This document shows, piece by piece, positions 34,168-43,706 of a DNA stretch of 52,415 nt (position 1 is its first letter; each line of letters opens with the position of its first letter). The translations under genes were made by a program, and so were the position numbers. The stretch is taken from assembly GCF_000743715.1 (NCBI RefSeq), contig NZ_JQEY01000020.1, positions 1-52,415 of the forward strand, given 5' to 3'. This DNA is from Palleronia rufa. Lineage in GTDB: Bacteria; Pseudomonadota; Alphaproteobacteria; Rhodobacterales; Rhodobacteraceae. Below the pieces are notes generated by a model, which was given only the letters and a program-made list of their open reading frames with translations, made no database searches and had not been told where the DNA came from.

Positions 34168-34935
34168 TTATTCGGCCGCCGTGGCGCGGGGCAGAGAAAT
34201 GATGGCGCCATCGTGCCGGGGCCGGGAAAAGCCCAGGTCGGCCAGCAGATCCCCGAACTCTTCCTCCAGGGCGCGGAGCCGGATGTCGTTGTCGCGTTCG
34301 GCGGTTTCGATCGCCGCGATGCGGTCGCGCAGCTCGGCGCTGACGGCGACGGCCTTCCGGATCCGCCCTTCGAAGAGCGCGATCTCTTCCTCCCGATGGC
34401 TGAGGAAACCGCGTGCCCGGGCCACGTTCTCATCCGAATAGGTCTGGGCGAGATCGCGGGAGGTAAAGGACATCTGCGCTGCGATTTCCAGGATCTCCGG
34501 CTCTGCGGCGCGAAGGTCCGGATGCCGGCGCAGATGCATGATCCGTTCCTTCACCGCGTCGAACTCCGCGCCAAGGCCGAAGGCGCCGGCCCGGTCCGCG
34601 GTATGGGCGGCGTGGTAGGCGTCCGCCACGTCGGACATGCAGACGGAGAAATCCCGGTGGCTGCGCTCCAGCCGCAGGACCCGCAGACCCGACGGCAGGG
34701 CGGCGGCGATGCAAAGCAACAGCAGGACGACTCCGATCTGCACGACCATTCCGGCCTGGGGCAAAACGGTGTCCCCGAACTGCAACGGCAGGGTCAGGAA
34801 GGGCAGCAGACCCAGCGCGGCCGCGACGGTCGCCCCGGTCAGCGCCAGCCCGGCGCCGGTCAGAAGCGCCATCGACGCGGTCTGGGCATAGGCCGCGATG
34901 TCGTTCCGGCGGCTGTAGCTATCAGGTTGAGCCAT
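34168..34935 (-). CDS. Membrane protein with cytoplasmic coiled coil, unknown
   Basis: The 255-residue protein has two hydrophobic segments (about residues 20-50 and 60-85) followed by a charged, helix-rich domain. A probable coiled coil lies near residues 175-235 (HREEEIALFEGRIRKAVAVSAELRD...). I do not recognise a characterised family. Its position just upstream of radA on the same strand (41 bp) suggests co-transcription and is the only functional hint. AAAGGGGATCG precedes ATG 34935. Confidence 0.75.
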   Translation of the reverse strand: MAQPDSYSRRNDIAAYAQTASMALLTGAGLALTGATVAAALGLLPFLTLPLQFGDTVLPQAGMVVQIGVVLLLLCIAAALPSGLRVLRLERSHRDFSVCMSDVADAYHAAHTADRAGAFGLGAEFDAVKERIMHLRRHPDLRAAEPEILEIAAQMSFTSRDLAQTYSDENVARARGFLSHREEEIALFEGRIRKAVAVSAELRDRIAAIETAERDNDIRLRALEEEFGDLLADLGFSRPRHDGAIISLPRATAAE

Positions 34936-35071
34936 GGTTTCGATCCCCTTTGAACCACCATAAGCGAGAAATCGCTCAAGGCGAAAAGAAATCTTGACCT
35001 TTTTGGTTCCGCAAGGATGGCGCTTACGAGGGGGGATGGCCCAACCGGGCGGGGTCGCCCGTCCAAAGGGG

Positions 35072-36109
35072 CTAGAGCTCCTGCCGCCGGTAGCGCGAAC
35101 CCAGAGAGGTCAGAATCTCGTATCCGATGGTTCCGGCCGCATCGGCCAGGTCGTCCACGCTCTGGAACGGGCCCAGGATGTCCAGCCAGTCGGGCACGCC
35201 CTCCAGATGGCTGACGTCCACGGTCAGCAGGTCCATGGACACCCGGCCGACCAGCGGGCAGGGCGTGTCGCCGTGAAACAGCACCGCGTCGGTGCCCATC
35301 CGCCGGATCAGCCCGTCCGCATAGCCTGCCGCCAGGGTCGCCACGCGCGCGGGCTCGTCTGCCATCCAGGCGCCGCCGTAGCCCACCGTCTCGCCTGGCG
35401 CGATGTCGCGGACCTGGATCACGGGAACCGACAGGCGCACTACGGTCCGCGCCTCCGCGAACGGCAGGCCGCCGTAAACCCCGATGCCGGGTCGGGTCAC
35501 GTCGAAATGAAAGTCCGGCCCCAGCAGGATCCCGCCTGTGGCCGACAGGGACAAAGGTGCGTCGATGCCGCCCGCCATCTCCCGGAAGGCGTCAAGCTGG
35601 CGGGCGTTCATCGGATCGTCCGGATCGTCGGCACAGGCAAGGTGACTCATCACCAGCGCGGGGCGTTCGGCCAGGACGATCCGGCGGATCGCCGCCCAGT
35701 CGGCGGGCTCCAGCCCCAGGCGGTTCATGCCCGAGTCGAGCTGCACGCCGAAGGGATGGCCGGGCAGGGCATCGAAATGGCGGGTGCATTGCTCTATGGA
35801 ATTGAGCATCGGGATCAGCCCCGCGCCCCTTAGCAAGTCCGCGTCGCCGGGCATATGGCCCGAAAAGACGTGGATCGGGACGTCCGGCCCCACGGCCTGG
35901 CGCAGGGCGGGCCCCTCTTCGGCCACGGCGACGAAGAAACGCCGCGCGCCGGCGGCGTGCAGCGTGCGCGCGACCCGCGCCACGCCAAGGCCGTAGCCGT
36001 CGGCCTTGACCACGGCGCCGGTCTCGCAGGCGGGGGACGACATGGCGTCGAGCGCGCGCCAGTTCGCGGCGAGCGCGTCGAGATCGATCGTCAGCGTCGC
36101 GGTTCCCAT
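35072..36109 (-). CDS. alr: Alanine racemase
   Basis: This PLP enzyme interconverts L- and D-alanine for peptidoglycan. The 345-residue protein shows the PLP-lysine motif [11 protein letters not shown] near residue 37, [10 protein letters not shown], and the region with the second catalytic base, [13 protein letters not shown] 36109 is preferred because [17 protein letters not shown] is the usual start; ATG 36133 is also in frame. Either start lies inside the end of the FosA-like gene, so the two overlap by 19 or 43 bp and are likely coupled. Confidence 0.95.
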   Translation of the reverse strand: MGTATLTIDLDALAANWRALDAMSSPACETGAVVKADGYGLGVARVARTLHAAGARRFFVAVAEEGPALRQAVGPDVPIHVFSGHMPGDADLLRGAGLIPMLNSIEQCTRHFDALPGHPFGVQLDSGMNRLGLEPADWAAIRRIVLAERPALVMSHLACADDPDDPMNARQLDAFREMAGGIDAPLSLSATGGILLGPDFHFDVTRPGIGVYGGLPFAEARTVVRLSVPVIQVRDIAPGETVGYGGAWMADEPARVATLAAGYADGLIRRMGTDAVLFHGDTPCPLVGRVSMDLLTVDVSHLEGVPDWLDILGPFQSVDDLADAAGTIGYEILTSLGSRYRRQEL

Positions 36110-36561
36110 GGACCGTTCGTCCACCGTCTGCATCCGGGGGTCAAGCCGGATCGGGGGCGTCGCCCCGGCAGGATCGTCACGTCCGCGCGCCCGCGCAAGG
36201 CGGCCAGGCGACTTTCCAGATCGCCCGCGTGAAGCTCCAGCTTGTGCCCGTCGGGATCGCGCACATAGAGCGACGGACCCTCCGAGCGGTTCTCCTTCCA
36301 GACGGGCGCCGCGCCGCGGACGCGGTCCGCATACCCGCCGAACGCCTCTGGGGATACGGCCAGCGCCAGATGGCTGTCGTCGCGCCGGTCGGAGACCCAT
36401 GCCGCGACCTCAAGGCACAGCCAGAGCGTGCCCAATTCCAGATAGGCGCCGCGCGGCCAATGCGCCCGGAGGCGCGCGCCCAGCGTGTCGGTGTAGAATT
36501 TCACGGAACGGTCCAGATCGGTGACCGCCAGGGTGACGTGGCCGATCCCGGTGACGGCCAT
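36091..36561 (-). CDS. FosA-like VOC-family enzyme (fosfomycin thiol transferase type)
   Basis: The 156-residue protein has the VOC fold. It contains the metal ligands of FosA (H8, H64, E109) and the residues that line its substrate and K+ sites: T10, Y40, W47, K89, S93, E94, S97, Y99 and R118. Examples are [30 protein letters not shown] and ESRL. FosA uses Mn2+ and K+ to add glutathione to fosfomycin. The protein is longer than FosA (about 135) because of a 35-residue Arg/Pro-rich tail overlapping alr. It starts on a TGATG overlap with the dnaB stop. No mobile element is nearby, so it is likely resident; activity is inferred from ligands only. Confidence 0.85.
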   Translation of the reverse strand: MAVTGIGHVTLAVTDLDRSVKFYTDTLGARLRAHWPRGAYLELGTLWLCLEVAAWVSDRRDDSHLALAVSPEAFGGYADRVRGAAPVWKENRSEGPSLYVRDPDGHKLELHAGDLESRLAALRGRADVTILPGRRPRSGLTPGCRRWTNGPWEPRR

Positions 36562-38051
36562 CAGAACTCCCGGTCCGATCCCTTCTGCCAAGGTTGGACA
36601 AGGTTGCCGAAGCGGGTGAACTTGCCCTCGAAACTCAAGTCCACCGCGCCGATTGGACCGTGGCGCTGCTTGCCGATGATGACCTCCGCCTTGCCGTGCA
36701 GATGCTCCATCTCTTGCTGCCAGGTCGCCATCTTCTCCAGCTCATGCTCGCCGGGCTTCTCGCGCTCCTTGTAGTACTCCTCACGGAACACGAACATTAC
36801 CACGTCGGCATCCTGCTCGATGGAGCCGGATTCGCGCAGGTCCGACAGTTGCGGGCGCTTGTCTTCGCGGTTCTCGACCTGCCGCGACAGCTGCGACAGG
36901 GCAAGCACCGGAATGTCGAGCTCCTTGGCGATGGCCTTGAGGCCCTGGGAGATTTCCGAGATCTCGTTGACGCGGTTCTCGTTCCGTCCGGTGCCCTTGA
37001 CGAGTTGCAGGTAGTCCACCACCAGCACGTCCAGCCCGTGTTCACGCTTGAGGCGCCTGGCGCGCGCGGCCAGCTGGCTGATCGCCAGGGCCGGCGTGTC
37101 GTCGATGAAGATCGGGCAGGATTCCAGCGATTTGGCCGCATCGACGAAGCGGCGGAACTCGGATTCGTTCATGTCGCCGCGGCGGATCTGGTCGGACGGG
37201 ATCTCGGACGCTTCGGACAGGATCCGTGCGGCAAGCTGTTCCGCCGACATCTCCAGGGAGTAGAATCCCACCACGCCGCCTTCCACCGCGCCCTCCTTGC
37301 CGTTGGGCAGCGGCCCCGCCCGGAAGGCCTTGGCGATGTTGAAGGCGATGTTGGTGGCCAGCGACGTCTTGCCCATGGACGGCCGCCCGGCCAGGATCAG
37401 CAGGTCCGAACGGTGCAGCCCGCCCAGCTTCTTGTCCAGATCGACCAGCCCGGTGGAGACCCCGGCCAGCTGGCCGTCGCGCTTGTAGGCGGCGTTGGCC
37501 ACGTTCACCGCGTCGGTCACCGCGCTCAGAAAGGTCTGGAAGCCCTGGTTGACCTGCCCCGCCTCGGCCAGCTTGTAGAGATGCTGCTCGGCCTCGGAGA
37601 TCTGGTCCTTCGGCTCGGACGTCACCTCTACCTTGGCGGCCTTGGCGGCGATGTTGCGCCCCAGGTCGATCAACTGCCGCCGGATCGACATGTCGTAGAT
37701 CATCCGCGCGTAGTCCCGCGCGGCATAGGAGGAGATGGCGGACCCCGCCAGCCGGACGAGGTAGGCAGCCCCGCCCAGTTCCTTGAGACCGGCGTGGTCC
37801 TCCAGGAACGATTTCAGCGTGACCGGGGACGCCAGTGCGTTGGCGGCGATTCGCGCGGTCGCGACCTCAAAGATGTCGGCATGGACCGGATCGTAGAAAT
37901 GGTCGCGGGTGATGATGCTGGCCACGGCGTCGAAGACGTCGTTGTTGGTCAGGATCGCGCCCAGAAGCTGCTGCTCGGCTTCGATATTGTGGGGCAGCGG
38001 GTCGGTATCCGCGCCGTCGGGTGTCGCCGGTATGGTGGAAATCTTGTTCAT
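36561..38051 (-). CDS. dnaB: Replicative DNA helicase
   Basis: This hexameric helicase opens the fork. The 496-residue protein has the N-terminal domain (LPHNIEAEQQLLGAILTNND), and a RecA-type C-terminal domain with Walker A AGRPSMGKTSLATN near residue 225, Walker B DVLVVDYLQLV and the segment LSQLSRQVENR. There is no intein. It is followed by the FosA-like gene (TGATG) and alr; dnaB-alr proximity is common in bacteria. Confidence 0.97.
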   Translation of the reverse strand: MNKISTIPATPDGADTDPLPHNIEAEQQLLGAILTNNDVFDAVASIITRDHFYDPVHADIFEVATARIAANALASPVTLKSFLEDHAGLKELGGAAYLVRLAGSAISSYAARDYARMIYDMSIRRQLIDLGRNIAAKAAKVEVTSEPKDQISEAEQHLYKLAEAGQVNQGFQTFLSAVTDAVNVANAAYKRDGQLAGVSTGLVDLDKKLGGLHRSDLLILAGRPSMGKTSLATNIAFNIAKAFRAGPLPNGKEGAVEGGVVGFYSLEMSAEQLAARILSEASEIPSDQIRRGDMNESEFRRFVDAAKSLESCPIFIDDTPALAISQLAARARRLKREHGLDVLVVDYLQLVKGTGRNENRVNEISEISQGLKAIAKELDIPVLALSQLSRQVENREDKRPQLSDLRESGSIEQDADVVMFVFREEYYKEREKPGEHELEKMATWQQEMEHLHGKAEVIIGKQRHGPIGAVDLSFEGKFTRFGNLVQPWQKGSDREF

Positions 38052-38097
38052 TCGCTCTGCCCCTTCATCCGCCGTGCGGCCCCTGATGAACCTTGGG

Positions 38098-38125
38098 GAT
38101 ACAGCCAGCCGGCGGTTTGCGTCAA
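38098..38125 (-). promoter_or_regulatory. Possible dnaB promoter
   Basis: Read on the minus strand, TTGACG (38120-38125) and TGTATC (38098-38103) are separated by 16 bp, about 47 bp before the dnaB start. The -35 is good and the -10 is weak. Confidence 0.4.
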
Positions 38126-38254
38126 AGTGGAAAACCCCGAACGCGGAATACCGCCACAGGCCAGATCATGCGGCAAGTGGTGGCCGGAGCGCAAGATGTG
38201 GGCGGTACGCCACGCGCCTCCACAGCCCGCCTGTGGAGTGTCCGTGGATGCCGC

Positions 38255-38935
38255 TCAATCGGTCCGGCGGGCGTCCTGCCAGGCGCGGGGCGCGGTGAGG
38301 AACGCCTCGACCCCCTCCAGCGTCGCGGAGTCGAACGCCGCGCGCTCGCGCGCCACGGCCATCACGTCCCACCAGGTGCAGAGATGGTGCAGCGTCACGC
38401 CATGGGCGCCCAGCGTGGTCTCGATCTCCGGAAAGATGCCGTAGGAAAAGATCACCGCCGTATGCGCGCAGCTCGCCCCCGTCTCGCGGATCGCGTCCAC
38501 GAAGGACAGCTTCGACCCGCCGTCGGTGGTCAGGTCCTCGACCAGCAGGACTCGGTCGCCCTCTGCCATCACGCCCTCGATCCGCGCGTTGCGCCCGTAG
38601 CCCTTGGGCTTCTTGCGCACATAGGTCATGGGCAGGGCCAGACGCTCGGCCACCAGTGCCGCGAAGGGGATCCCCGCCGTCTCGCCGCCCGCGATGGTGT
38701 CGAATGCCTCGAAGCCTGCGTCGCGCATCACGGTGACGGCCATGAAATCCATCAGCGCGGCGCGAACCCTTGGATAGGAGATCAGCCTGCGGCAGTCGAT
38801 ATAGGTGGGCGACGGCAGACCGCTGGCCAGGGTGAAGGGCGCATCCGGGCGAAAGTCCACCGCCCCGACCTCCAGCAGCATCCCCGCCGACAGGCGCGCG
38901 ATCTCCGTGCGGTCGGGGAACGCGGACGGGATCAT
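38255..38935 (-). CDS. pyrE: Orotate phosphoribosyltransferase
   Basis: PyrE makes OMP from orotate and PRPP in pyrimidine synthesis. The 226-residue protein has the PRPP-binding motif [15 protein letters not shown] near residue 130 and the segment [17 protein letters not shown] typical of PyrE. ATG 38935 overlaps the glpX stop (TGATG), so it is coupled to glpX. The gene ends 203 bp before dnaB. Confidence 0.95.
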   Translation of the reverse strand: MIPSAFPDRTEIARLSAGMLLEVGAVDFRPDAPFTLASGLPSPTYIDCRRLISYPRVRAALMDFMAVTVMRDAGFEAFDTIAGGETAGIPFAALVAERLALPMTYVRKKPKGYGRNARIEGVMAEGDRVLLVEDLTTDGGSKLSFVDAIRETGASCAHTAVIFSYGIFPEIETTLGAHGVTLHHLCTWWDVMAVARERAAFDSATLEGVEAFLTAPRAWQDARRTD

Positions 38936-39918
38936 CAGCCGCGCCCGCCGGGAGAGCGGTCCACCGGGTTGCGATAGGTCATCCGCCGGAGCGATCCGGT
39001 CTTGGAGCGCATCAGGATCGTCTCCGTGGTCAGATACCCAGGCTCGCGCTTGATGCCCGGCAGGATCGAGCCGTCGGTGACACCCGTCGCGGCAAAGATC
39101 ACGTCTCCGGTCACCAGGTCGTCGCGGGTGTAGACCCGGTCGAAATTGGCGATGCCCGCCTTTCTGGCGCGGCCCTTCTCGTCGTCGTTGCGGAACACCA
39201 GCTTGCCGAACATCTGACCGCCCATGCATTTCAGCGCCGCGGCGGCCAGAACGCCCTCCGGCGCGCCGCCGGATCCCATGTACATGTCGATCCCGGTCCG
39301 GCCAGCATCGGCGCAGTGGATGACACCGGCCACGTCGCCATCCGTGATCAGCCGGATCGCGCAGCCGGTGGTCCTGAGTTCCGCGATCATGTCCTCGTGG
39401 CGGGGTCGCTCCAGCACGCAGACGGTGATGTCGTGGGTGGACACCCCCTTGGCCGCGGCCAGGGCCGACACGCGCTCTGCGGGGCTCATGTCCATCGTGA
39501 CAACGCCGGGGCGGAAGCCCGGACCGATGGCGAGCTTTTCCATATAGACGTCCGGCGCATGCAGCATCGAGCCGCGCCCGCCCATGGCGATGACGGTCAG
39601 CGCATTGGGCATGTCCTTGGCGGTCAGGGTCGTGCCCTCCAGCGGGTCGAGCGCGATGTCCACCTCGGGGCCGTTCTGGGTGCCGACCTCCTCGCCGATG
39701 TAGAGCATCGGCGCCTCGTCGCGTTCCCCCTCACCGATGACCACGGTGCCGGCGATGTCGAGCCTGTTGAGCTGTTCGCGCATGGCGTTGACGGCGGCCT
39801 GGTCGGCGGCCTTCTCGTCGCCGCGCCCGATCCAGTGCGCCGAGGCGAGCGCCGCGGCCTCCGACACGCGGGCCAGGCCCAGGGAAAGCATCCGGTCGTT
39901 GAAATCCTTGTCGGCCAT
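38935..39918 (-). CDS. glpX: Class II fructose-1,6-bisphosphatase
   Basis: The 327-residue enzyme dephosphorylates fructose-1,6-bisphosphate in gluconeogenesis (and, in autotrophs, in the Calvin cycle). Family motifs are [30 protein letters not shown] with the metal-binding Asp/Glu, and [23 protein letters not shown] 39918 is the family start ([11 protein letters not shown]). It lies 97 bp downstream of hom on the same strand; hom-glpX is a common pair in alphaproteobacteria. Confidence 0.96.
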   Translation of the reverse strand: MADKDFNDRMLSLGLARVSEAAALASAHWIGRGDEKAADQAAVNAMREQLNRLDIAGTVVIGEGERDEAPMLYIGEEVGTQNGPEVDIALDPLEGTTLTAKDMPNALTVIAMGGRGSMLHAPDVYMEKLAIGPGFRPGVVTMDMSPAERVSALAAAKGVSTHDITVCVLERPRHEDMIAELRTTGCAIRLITDGDVAGVIHCADAGRTGIDMYMGSGGAPEGVLAAAALKCMGGQMFGKLVFRNDDEKGRARKAGIANFDRVYTRDDLVTGDVIFAATGVTDGSILPGIKREPGYLTTETILMRSKTGSLRRMTYRNPVDRSPGGRG

Positions 39919-40015
39919 GGGGCCCCCTCGTGGTGACGTGGTTTGCGCCGGTCTAGCCCGCCCGTCGGCCGGCGCACAAGGCGTGGTGGCGCTGACAGCA
40001 CGCGGGAACCGGCGG

Positions 40016-41308
40016 TCAGTCGGCGATTTCCTCGATCCTGAGGGCGACGGGATCGCCCACCAGCACACCCGTCCCGGCCATCGCCTCTACCGCGCGGTCG
40101 AGCGCGGGGCGCGACGCGCGGTGGGTGACGACCAGGACCGGCGCGGTCCCGGTCGCGTGGTCGTACTGGCGCATCCTGTCGATGGAGATCCCTTCGTCGC
40201 CCAGGCAGGCCGCGATCTTGGCCAATGCGCCGGGTTTGTCCTGCAGATCCATGCGCAGGTAGTAGGGCGACGGGGTTCCGGCGCTGGCCCGCGTCGCCGT
40301 TTTCAGCGATGCCGCCGGCTGGCCGAAGGTCGACAGCCGCATCCCCCGCGCGATGTCCACGATGTCGGACAGGACCGCGCTGGCCGTCGGGCCCTGTCCC
40401 GCGCCGGCGCCACGCAACACGATGCGCCCCACGGCGTCGCCTTCCAGCAGCACCATGTTCGTCGCCCCGTCGAGCTGTCCCAGCGGAGAGCCGGCAGGCA
40501 CCAGGCAGGGCGACATGCGCATGTCGAGCCCGCGCCCGGTCATCTGCGCCACGCCCAGAAGCTTGACCCTAAACCCCATGTCGCCGGCGCGGCGGATATC
40601 CTCGATCGAGACCCGTTCGATCCCCTCCAGCGCCACGCCCCCGAAATCGACGCGGGTGCCGTAGGCGATGGCCGCCAGCAGCGCCAGCTTGTGTCCGGCG
40701 TCGATGCCGCCGACGTCGAGCGTCGGGTCGGCCTCCAGATAACCCAGCGATTTCGCCTCGGCGAAGACGGTGTCGTAGGGCAGTCCGGCGCTGTCCATCC
40801 GGGTGAGGATGTAGTTGCAGGTGCCGTTCATGACGCCCATCACCCGTTCGATCCGGTTGCCGGCCAGCCCTTCGGTCAGCGCCTTGACGCACGGGATGCC
40901 GCCGGCCACGGCGGCCTCGAACCGCAGGACCACGCCCCTGGCCTCTGCCGCCTCCGCCAGGTCCTGGCCGTGCAGCGCCAGCATCGCCTTGTTCGCGGTC
41001 ACCACGTCCTTGCCATGGGCGATGGCGGCTTCGACCAGGTCTTTTGCCGGGCCTGCATCGCCGCCGACCAGCTCCACCACCACGTCCACATCGTCGCGCG
41101 CCGCCAGCGCCACCGGATCGTCCTCCCACCCGTAGCCGGACAGATCGACGCCGCGATCCCGGTCGCGGCGTCGGGCGGAGACGGCCGCGATCTCGATGGC
41201 GCGGCCCGCCCGCGCGGCCAGCAGACCGGCGCGGCCCTGCACGATGCGGACCACGCCGGTGCCCACGGTTCCAAGACCGGCAAGGCCGAGGCGGAGGGGT
41301 CGGGACAT
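40016..41308 (-). CDS. hom: Homoserine dehydrogenase
   Basis: This NAD(P)-dependent reduction of aspartate semialdehyde leads to threonine and methionine. The 430-residue protein has the Rossmann motif LAGLGTVGTGVVRI at residues 9-22, the catalytic region VMNGTCNYILTRM, and a C-terminal ACT domain (YYLRMDLQDKPGALAKIA) for threonine feedback. There is no fused aspartokinase. The next gene is glpX. Confidence 0.96.
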   Translation of the reverse strand: MSRPLRLGLAGLGTVGTGVVRIVQGRAGLLAARAGRAIEIAAVSARRRDRDRGVDLSGYGWEDDPVALAARDDVDVVVELVGGDAGPAKDLVEAAIAHGKDVVTANKAMLALHGQDLAEAAEARGVVLRFEAAVAGGIPCVKALTEGLAGNRIERVMGVMNGTCNYILTRMDSAGLPYDTVFAEAKSLGYLEADPTLDVGGIDAGHKLALLAAIAYGTRVDFGGVALEGIERVSIEDIRRAGDMGFRVKLLGVAQMTGRGLDMRMSPCLVPAGSPLGQLDGATNMVLLEGDAVGRIVLRGAGAGQGPTASAVLSDIVDIARGMRLSTFGQPAASLKTATRASAGTPSPYYLRMDLQDKPGALAKIAACLGDEGISIDRMRQYDHATGTAPVLVVTHRASRPALDRAVEAMAGTGVLVGDPVALRIEEIAD

Positions 41309-41597
41309 GGGATCGGCTCCTGGCAGGTCGGGACGCGCGAGGGCTTAGCCGGTTTCCCGCCGGGATCATAGACCGCGCGTCCGCCTGGGCCGAACGCCCG
41401 GTGCGGACGCGCGCGCCACCGCCGTGGCTGAGCGTAGCGAACGGTCGATCGTATGGCAGGACGCCGGTCAGACGGTGTGGCGCGCGGGCTCTGCGCCCCC
41501 CCGGCGGCGATGCCGGGGCTTCGGTCTGTCACCGGAGCGGACGCGCCCCGCCGCGGCCTCTGTCCTCCGCCGCCGGGGCGCGCACGATGCGGACGAC

Positions 41598-41900
41598 TCA
41601 GCCCTCCGCCAGGCGGGCGCGAAGGCGGGCCACGGCGGCGCGGATCTGGCTTCGCTCGGCTTGCGTCAGGGCGGAGGCGCGCATCGCCTGGGCGCGGGCG
41701 CGCAGGTTCGACGCCCGCGCGTCGAGCGCGGCGGTCGTGGCCGGCGTGATCCTGCCCTGGACGGGGATCCGGTCCAGAACCTCGTCGAAAGGGATCAGGC
41801 GTGGATATGCGGACGCGGCCGTGCGCTCTGCTTCCGGCACGTCGATATCCGGCAGGGCACAGCCGAACAGAAAGAACAGGGTCAACAGGGCAGGGCGCAT
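41598..41900 (-). CDS. Small putative lipoprotein
   Basis: The 100-residue product starts MRPALLTLFFLFGCALPDID, a signal peptide with lipobox LFGC. The mature part is helical and Ala/Arg-rich (a run of RAR/RLRARL repeats near the C-terminus). I do not recognise a family. It is preceded by 97 bp shared with a divergent membrane-protein gene. The 289-bp stretch between it and hom holds no other convincing gene. Confidence 0.7.
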   Translation of the reverse strand: MRPALLTLFFLFGCALPDIDVPEAERTAASAYPRLIPFDEVLDRIPVQGRITPATTAALDARASNLRARAQAMRASALTQAERSQIRAAVARLRARLAEG

Positions 41901-41997
41901 GGATCCGTCACCTAAGGCTGGACGGAAAGCCTAGCCCGCGCGGCCTTCCGCGGGCAATGCGCTTTCCAGCCCCGCGCGGCTCGGCTAGAGGCAGAGC

Positions 41998-42474
41998 ATG
42001 GTTGACGACGCAGATATCCTCGCCCGGCTCGATGCCTCCGCGCCCCGTCGGCTGCTGGGCACGGGCATCCTGGGCGCCCTTGGCCTGATGCTGTTGTGGC
42101 TGGGCGCCGCCGGACCGGAGGGCGGCGTCTGGCGGCTGGTCTTCGCGCTCTGCGGCGCGCTGTTCGGCGCCGTCGCGCTGGCGCTTTGGCAGGCGACACG
42201 GCACGGAATCGTCCTGACGGAAACAGGGATCCTCGACACGTCGGGCCGGGTTCTGGCGCCGATGGAGGATATCGCGGCGGTGGATCGCGGCATGTTCGCC
42301 ATGAAGCCGTCCAACGGTTTCGTCCTGCGGCTGAACCGCCCGACGGAGCGGGGGTGGGCGCCGGGGATGTGGTGGCGGTTCGGGCGCAGGCTGGGCATCG
42401 GTGGCGTGACCCGTGCGGCGGAAGGGCGGGCGATGGCCGATATCCTGGCGATCCGGCTGGCAGGCCGCGGCTGA
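41998..42474 (+). CDS. Two-TM membrane protein, unknown
   Basis: The 158-residue protein has two hydrophobic segments (about residues 18-37 and 45-65) followed by a C-terminal domain (HGIVLTETGILDTSGRVLAPMEDIAAVDRG) whose strand pattern resembles membrane-anchored PH-like domains. Function is unknown. It stands alone, divergent from a lipoprotein gene. Coding use and a conserved-looking domain support its being real. Confidence 0.75.
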   Translation: MVDDADILARLDASAPRRLLGTGILGALGLMLLWLGAAGPEGGVWRLVFALCGALFGAVALALWQATRHGIVLTETGILDTSGRVLAPMEDIAAVDRGMFAMKPSNGFVLRLNRPTERGWAPGMWWRFGRRLGIGGVTRAAEGRAMADILAIRLAGRG

Positions 42475-42516
42475 CCGGGATCCGGATTCGGCGGCATGGC
42501 GACCGCGCAAATGCCA

Positions 42517-42538
42517 GGGGCCGCCCGAAGGCGGCCCC
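42517..42538. terminator. Strong hairpin between convergent genes
   Basis: GGGGCCGCC (42517-42525) and GGCGGCCCC (42530-42538) form a perfect 9-bp stem with a CGAA/TTCG loop between the membrane-protein and fasciclin genes. There is no clear U-tract on either strand, so termination strength is uncertain; it could serve both genes. Confidence 0.6.
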
Positions 42539-42568
42539 GCTCGCGGCGCGGACGTCCGCGATGGGTCG

Positions 42569-43063
42569 TCACATGGCTTCGGGGGGCATCAACACCGTGT
42601 CGATGACGTGGATGACGCCGTTCGACGCTTCGATATCCGGCTGCGTCACGGTGGCCTCGCCGACCATGACCGTATCGCCGTCGATCGACACCTCAAGCTG
42701 CTCGCCGTTCACGGTGTCGATCATCTGCCCGTCGGACAGGTCGCTCGACATCGCCGCCGTCGGCGCGACGTGATAGGTCAGGATTGCCGTGAGCCGGTCC
42801 TTGTTCTCTTCCTTCAGAAGATCGTCGACCGTGCCCTCCGGCAGGGCCGCGAACGCCTCGTCCGTGGGGGCGAAGACGGTGAACGGGCCGTCGCCCGACA
42901 GGGTCTCGACCAGTCCCGCGGCCTCCGCGGCGGTCAGCAGGGTCTCGAAATCGCCGGCATCCTGCGCGGTCTCGACGATGTTCATCGAGTCCTGCGCATA
43001 GGCGATGCCGCCGGCGAACATGGCGGCGGCAGCGGTGGCGGTGACGATGGTTGAACGTAGCAT
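42569..43063 (-). CDS. Fasciclin (FAS1)-domain secreted protein
   Basis: The 164-residue protein has a signal peptide ([22 protein letters not shown]) and one FAS1 domain. The FAS1 motifs are evident: [18 protein letters not shown] (H1), the central YHVAP, and [14 protein letters not shown] (H2). It is probably periplasmic or extracellular and adhesive. AGGAGG lies 7-12 bases upstream of ATG 43063. Confidence 0.94.
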   Translation of the reverse strand: MLRSTIVTATAAAAMFAGGIAYAQDSMNIVETAQDAGDFETLLTAAEAAGLVETLSGDGPFTVFAPTDEAFAALPEGTVDDLLKEENKDRLTAILTYHVAPTAAMSSDLSDGQMIDTVNGEQLEVSIDGDTVMVGEATVTQPDIEASNGVIHVIDTVLMPPEAM

Positions 43064-43234
43064 GGAGTTCCTCCTGATATGCGAGCGGACTTTCTCCGCA
43101 TCTGCACACCGAACCCGCGGCGGCCCGGATCGTTTCCGCGACAAAGTCGCACGCCGCGACGGACCCGTGATGGCGGTTGCGCGCCGCCTGGGGATGTCCC
43201 AGTCTTGGCGGCACAGTATGCCGGAGGGAATGAC

Positions 43235-43660
43235 ATGATCCGCTACGCGTCCTTGCTTGCCGTCCTTTCCGTGGCCGGCTGTGCCTCAGGCACCCGGGAC
43301 ACGCTTGCCGTGGACAGTGCCGGCGCAACCCGGGCCGCCCAATCGCCGCCGGACCTTGCCGCCGTGGCGCAGGCGCTTGATGCCCGCAAGGGCGAGAGGT
43401 TGTCTGGCGACCTGACGATCCTGGGCGCCGCCGCGCAAGGCCGGCGTCTCGACATGCGCTTCCGCCACGACCGCGACGCGGCGGAGTTCTCGCCATCGCA
43501 GCGCGAGGGCTACGCGCTGGTCGCCACCCGCGCCATCCGCGAACAGATGTGCGCCCAGCCCGCGACGGCCCGGTTCGTGAAAACCTATGACGGGGTGGCC
43601 GCCGACATCGTCACCGCCGACGGCGCCCCCCTGGCAGCGATCGAAGTCACCGAGTGCTGA
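43235..43660 (+). CDS. Putative lipoprotein
   Basis: The 141-residue protein has a lipoprotein signal ([20 protein letters not shown], lipobox VAGC). The mature part has two further cysteines (EQMCAQ and the final TEC) and no recognised domain. GGAGGGA lies upstream of ATG 43235. It precedes dnaG by 46 bp on the same strand and may be co-transcribed with it. Confidence 0.78.
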   Translation: MIRYASLLAVLSVAGCASGTRDTLAVDSAGATRAAQSPPDLAAVAQALDARKGERLSGDLTILGAAAQGRRLDMRFRHDRDAAEFSPSQREGYALVATRAIREQMCAQPATARFVKTYDGVAADIVTADGAPLAAIEVTEC

Positions 43661-43706
43661 GCGCGGCCACTGGACAGGCCGGGCCCGGGTTTCGATATAA
43701 AGGGGC

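Noticed and set aside
35046-35061. Terminator after alr (CGGGCG/CGCCCG hairpin)
   Set aside because: The stem is only six pairs and there is no U-tract; too weak to annotate.
39737-41371. 544-codon plus-strand frame opposite hom
   Set aside because: It is an antisense shadow with biased composition; hom on the minus strand is complete.
41309-41597. Small gene upstream of hom
   Set aside because: Frames are Arg/Pro/Ala-rich shadows. The stretch is probably just promoter and spacer for hom and the lipoprotein.
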